Source: JAHRAW01 sp965212085 (GTDB lineage Bacteria > Pseudomonadota > Gammaproteobacteria > Arenicellales > Poriferihabitantaceae). Taken from it: DNA of 64,000 bases. The notes under the pieces are model-generated. The model ran no database searches. It saw only the letters and a list, made by a program, of their open reading frames with translations, and was not told where the DNA came from. The stretch spans positions 1,736,001-1,800,000 of the forward strand of contig OZ243042.1 of assembly GCA_965212085.1 (NCBI GenBank), written 5' to 3'. A program made the translations under genes and the position numbers. Positions 61,933 through 64,000 of the stretch are shown here, one piece after another (within the stretch, counting starts at the first letter, position 1; every line of letters begins with the position of its first letter).

Positions 61933-62955
61933 ATGCTGGAAACGGAACACATAAGATGCGGCGTTGATTTCGAAAATGCCGGCAAACGTTTCGGTGCGCT
62001 GGAGCTGGATCATTCCGACAACCAACACGTATTCGCGACCATTCCCATACCCGTAGTCGTCATTAAAAACGGCCCGGGGCCGACGGTTTTGCTGGCCGCC
62101 GGAAACCACGGGGATGAACAGGAGGGGCAGGTAATCCTTCGAAAACTGGCCCATGAACTGGAGCCGAACGATCTGTCGGGGCGGCTGATCATCCTTCCGG
62201 CGTTGAATTACCCCGCGGTTTTGGATAATTCCCGGGTTTCTCCGCTGGACCGGAAAAATCTCAACCGCTGTTTCCCCGGCACCGGCGACGGGTCACCAAC
62301 CGAAGCCATCGCGCATTTTGTGTCCACGCGGTTGTTGCCCTTGGCGGATGCGGGTATTGATCTGCACTCCGGAGGTTTGACCTCGGAATATCATCCCAGC
62401 GGATTTCTGTGCGCTTGCGCGGACCGCGCGGTTATGAACGCAAGCATAAAACTGGCGGAAGCTTTCAACGCGCCGTTCACGCTTGTGGTTGATGGCAAAA
62501 AATCCAGTGGATTTGACCCGACCGCGCATGCCATGGGAATTCCGTTTATTTCCGCCGAACTTTCGGGGGGCGGGAACGTTGACGGCAATGCCGTTGCAAC
62601 TGGTTTGTCGGGGGTAAAAAACGTGTTGGGGCATTTGGGGTTACTGCCCGAACCCGCGTTCAATGACGCTCAGACCACTTTCCTCGATGGCATTTCCGGA
62701 TGTTCCACGCTGGTCTCCACTATTTCCGGCATCTTTGAACCCGTTTGCGAACCCGGAAGTGTTGTGAAAGCCGGCCAGGTGGCGGGTTGGGTGCACTCGG
62801 TGGAGGAAATTGAACGGGCGCCGATTCGTTTTGATTTCGAACGCCCGGGCGTTGTGCTGGTTCGCCGGCACGCCGCACGGGTTGTTCGCGGAAGCCATCT
62901 CTTTTTTGTCGCGCCGGTTGTCAAGCGCGCCGACCTGTCGAAAATTGCGGGTTGA
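61933..62955 (+). CDS. AstE/AspA-family deacylase (DoeB-like)
   Basis: 340 residues. Zinc-ligand motifs GNHGDEQEG and GIDLHSGG are those of the succinylglutamate desuccinylase/aspartoacylase family. The layout resembles DoeB, which deacetylates N-alpha-acetyl-diaminobutyrate in ectoine breakdown, with NLNRCFPG and a C-terminal barrel-sandwich-like end (EPGSVVKAGQVAGWVHSVEE). No doeA is visible, so the acyl substrate is open. It is the second gene of the catabolic operon; the next gene starts six bases after its stop. Confidence 0.78.
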   Translation: MLETEHIRCGVDFENAGKRFGALELDHSDNQHVFATIPIPVVVIKNGPGPTVLLAAGNHGDEQEGQVILRKLAHELEPNDLSGRLIILPALNYPAVLDNSRVSPLDRKNLNRCFPGTGDGSPTEAIAHFVSTRLLPLADAGIDLHSGGLTSEYHPSGFLCACADRAVMNASIKLAEAFNAPFTLVVDGKKSSGFDPTAHAMGIPFISAELSGGGNVDGNAVATGLSGVKNVLGHLGLLPEPAFNDAQTTFLDGISGCSTLVSTISGIFEPVCEPGSVVKAGQVAGWVHSVEEIERAPIRFDFERPGVVLVRRHAARVVRGSHLFFVAPVVKRADLSKIAG

Positions 62956-62961
62956 TACCAA

Positions 62962-64000
62962 GTGGGTTATTCGGTTCTTGATTTGCTCCGCGATGCGCCG
63001 GGTTGCCGCAGCCGGCGGCAAATCGTTCCGCGTTCACAACCACGGTCTTGTTACGACATTGTGATCATCGGCGGGGGCGGTCATGGCCTCGCCACGGCGC
63101 ACTATCTCGCCAGCCGGCACGGAATTACCAGCGTGGCGGTGCTCGAAGCCGGTTGGATCGGCGGCGGAAATACCGGGCGTAACACCACCATCGTGCGCTC
63201 CGATTACCTTTTGAATGCCAGTTTTCAACTGAAAAATATGGCGCTGAAGTTGTGGGCGTCCCTGAGCCGGGAACTGGGTTTCAACCTGATGTATTCCCCC
63301 AGGGGTTACGTGGACCTGGCGCACTCCGACGCTGAACTCGAGCATTTCACGCTGCGCGCCAACGCCATGCGTTTGCGGGGAGCCGACGCAAACATTTTGT
63401 CGCCCACGGAATTGCAATCCCGCGTGCCGGAACTGGAACTGGAACTGGAACTGGAACGGAGCGCAGGTTCGCGATTTCCCGTTACCGGCGCCCTGGTTCA
63501 GGAGGCGGGCGGCGTTGTTCGCCACGACGCGGTGGCGTGGGGTTTTGCCGCTTCCTGCGCCCGGGCGGGGATTGACGTGGTGCAGAATTGCCCGGTCACG
63601 GGGTTCGTAATCGGCGGTGGAAAAGTGTGCGGCGTAAAAACCGGGCAGGGGGAAATTCGGTGCGGTAAGGCGCTGATTTCGGTGGCCGGGGCAACCACCG
63701 AGGTCGCCCGCATGGCCGGCATACCGCTGCCGGTTCAATCCATCAACGTCCAGGCCTTTGTTTCGGAACCCGTCAAACCGGTGCTTGATTCCGTGGTCAA
63801 TTACAACGCGGGGCTGGCCTATATCAGTCAAACCAACAAGGGCGAACTGGTTTTCGGCGGCGCCACGGACGGTTATCCTTCCTTCGCAAAGCGGGGTTCA
63901 TTTTCCACCCTGGAAAATATCCTTGTTCGCGCTTCACAAATTTTTCCGTTCATATCCAGGTTACGGTTGCTGCGGCATTGGTCCGGAACCGCGGACATCT
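62962..64000 (+). CDS. Sarcosine-oxidase-beta-like FAD oxidoreductase, N-terminal part
   Basis: The frame opens at GTG 62962 and runs off the window (346 codons seen). VGYSVLDLLR at the start resembles the SoxB N-terminus, followed by YDIVIIGGGGHGLATAHYLA (FAD-binding), GWIGGGNTGRNTTIVRSDYL (flavin-attachment region of heterotetrameric sarcosine oxidase) and GALVQEAGGVVRHDAVAWGF. A tandem GGAACT repeat (63429-63457) encodes alternating Glu-Leu. By family it oxidises sarcosine or another N-methyl or secondary amine. The alpha, gamma and delta subunits would be expected downstream. Confidence 0.8.
   Translation, partial: MGYSVLDLLRDAPGCRSRRQIVPRSQPRSCYDIVIIGGGGHGLATAHYLASRHGITSVAVLEAGWIGGGNTGRNTTIVRSDYLLNASFQLKNMALKLWASLSRELGFNLMYSPRGYVDLAHSDAELEHFTLRANAMRLRGADANILSPTELQSRVPELELELELERSAGSRFPVTGALVQEAGGVVRHDAVAWGFAASCARAGIDVVQNCPVTGFVIGGGKVCGVKTGQGEIRCGKALISVAGATTEVARMAGIPLPVQSINVQAFVSEPVKPVLDSVVNYNAGLAYISQTNKGELVFGGATDGYPSFAKRGSFSTLENILVRASQIFPFISRLRLLRHWSGTADI
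63429..63457 (+). repeat. Tandem hexamer GGAACT in the sarcosine-oxidase-like gene
   Basis: Almost five copies in frame, encoding an ELELELELE run. Copy-number change would keep the frame. Confidence 0.8.

Overview
The window is GC-rich, densely coded chromosomal DNA of a gammaproteobacterium. The evidence is the gene content and order: an rseB remnant, lepA-lepB-rnc-era-recO, aceE-aceF-lpd, rpsF-rpsR-rplI-dnaB-alr-radA, rplU-rpmA-obgE-proB, and rpsT/murJ-ribF-lspA-ispH, together with outer-membrane porin, autotransporter and periplasmic proteins. Several canonical blocks are interrupted: 10 kb separates rseB from lepA, pdxJ/acpS do not follow recO, and ileS and fkpB are missing from the ribF-lspA-ispH block. 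Many intergenic mosaic repeats suggest a fluid genome, possibly an uncultivated or host-associated lineage; that last point is inference.

Layout. 1-258: 3' end of rseB. 291-5899 (minus): a GT22-like mannosyltransferase and two paralogous membrane glycosyltransferase/TPR proteins. 6114-9403: manC, a YciA-type thioesterase, a deoxynucleoside kinase and yciB. 9404-10042: a composite repeat block. 10043-15296: lepA, lepB, rnc, era, recO and an overlapping 34-codon membrane micro-ORF. 15355-20887 (minus): pyruvate dehydrogenase complex. 20979-22095: a LigE-type DNA ligase and tRNA-Ala/tRNA-Glu. 22096-25072: repeat-rich region with an autotransporter whose reading frame is broken at a 13-base C tract. 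25056-30562: GST, pitrilysin-like protease, porin and a small Cys4 protein. 30563-31290: second large repeat block. 31291-37180: xseA, a LysM lytic transglycosylase and a DUF349 protein. 37271-40900: livHMGF and a benzoate-CoA-ligase remnant. 41001-48587: miaA, dapD, radA, alr, dnaB and the rplI/rpsR/rpsF operon. 48780-50426: an orphan Tat-exported solute-binding protein. 50916-58883: ribosomal, envelope and isoprenoid housekeeping genes and tRNA-Thr. 58889-64000: an accessory catabolic cluster (aminotransferase, ThDP decarboxylase-like enzyme, DoeB-like deacylase, sarcosine-oxidase-beta-like protein) with two near-identical operator candidates in its divergent control region.

Most interesting signals: (1) a Shine-Dalgarno/ATG and the signal-peptide frame of an Ig-domain autotransporter are joined across a C13 tract, so one added C (or two lost) would switch the exported protein on, which is a candidate phase-variable adhesin; (2) a mosaic repeat family that is also translated in frame inside that autotransporter and forms the 3' ends of two other genes; (3) a four-copy nested hairpin whose stem shows a compensatory base change; (4) the catabolic cluster with paired operators; (5) long low-complexity tails on three ribosomal proteins (S6, L9, L21).
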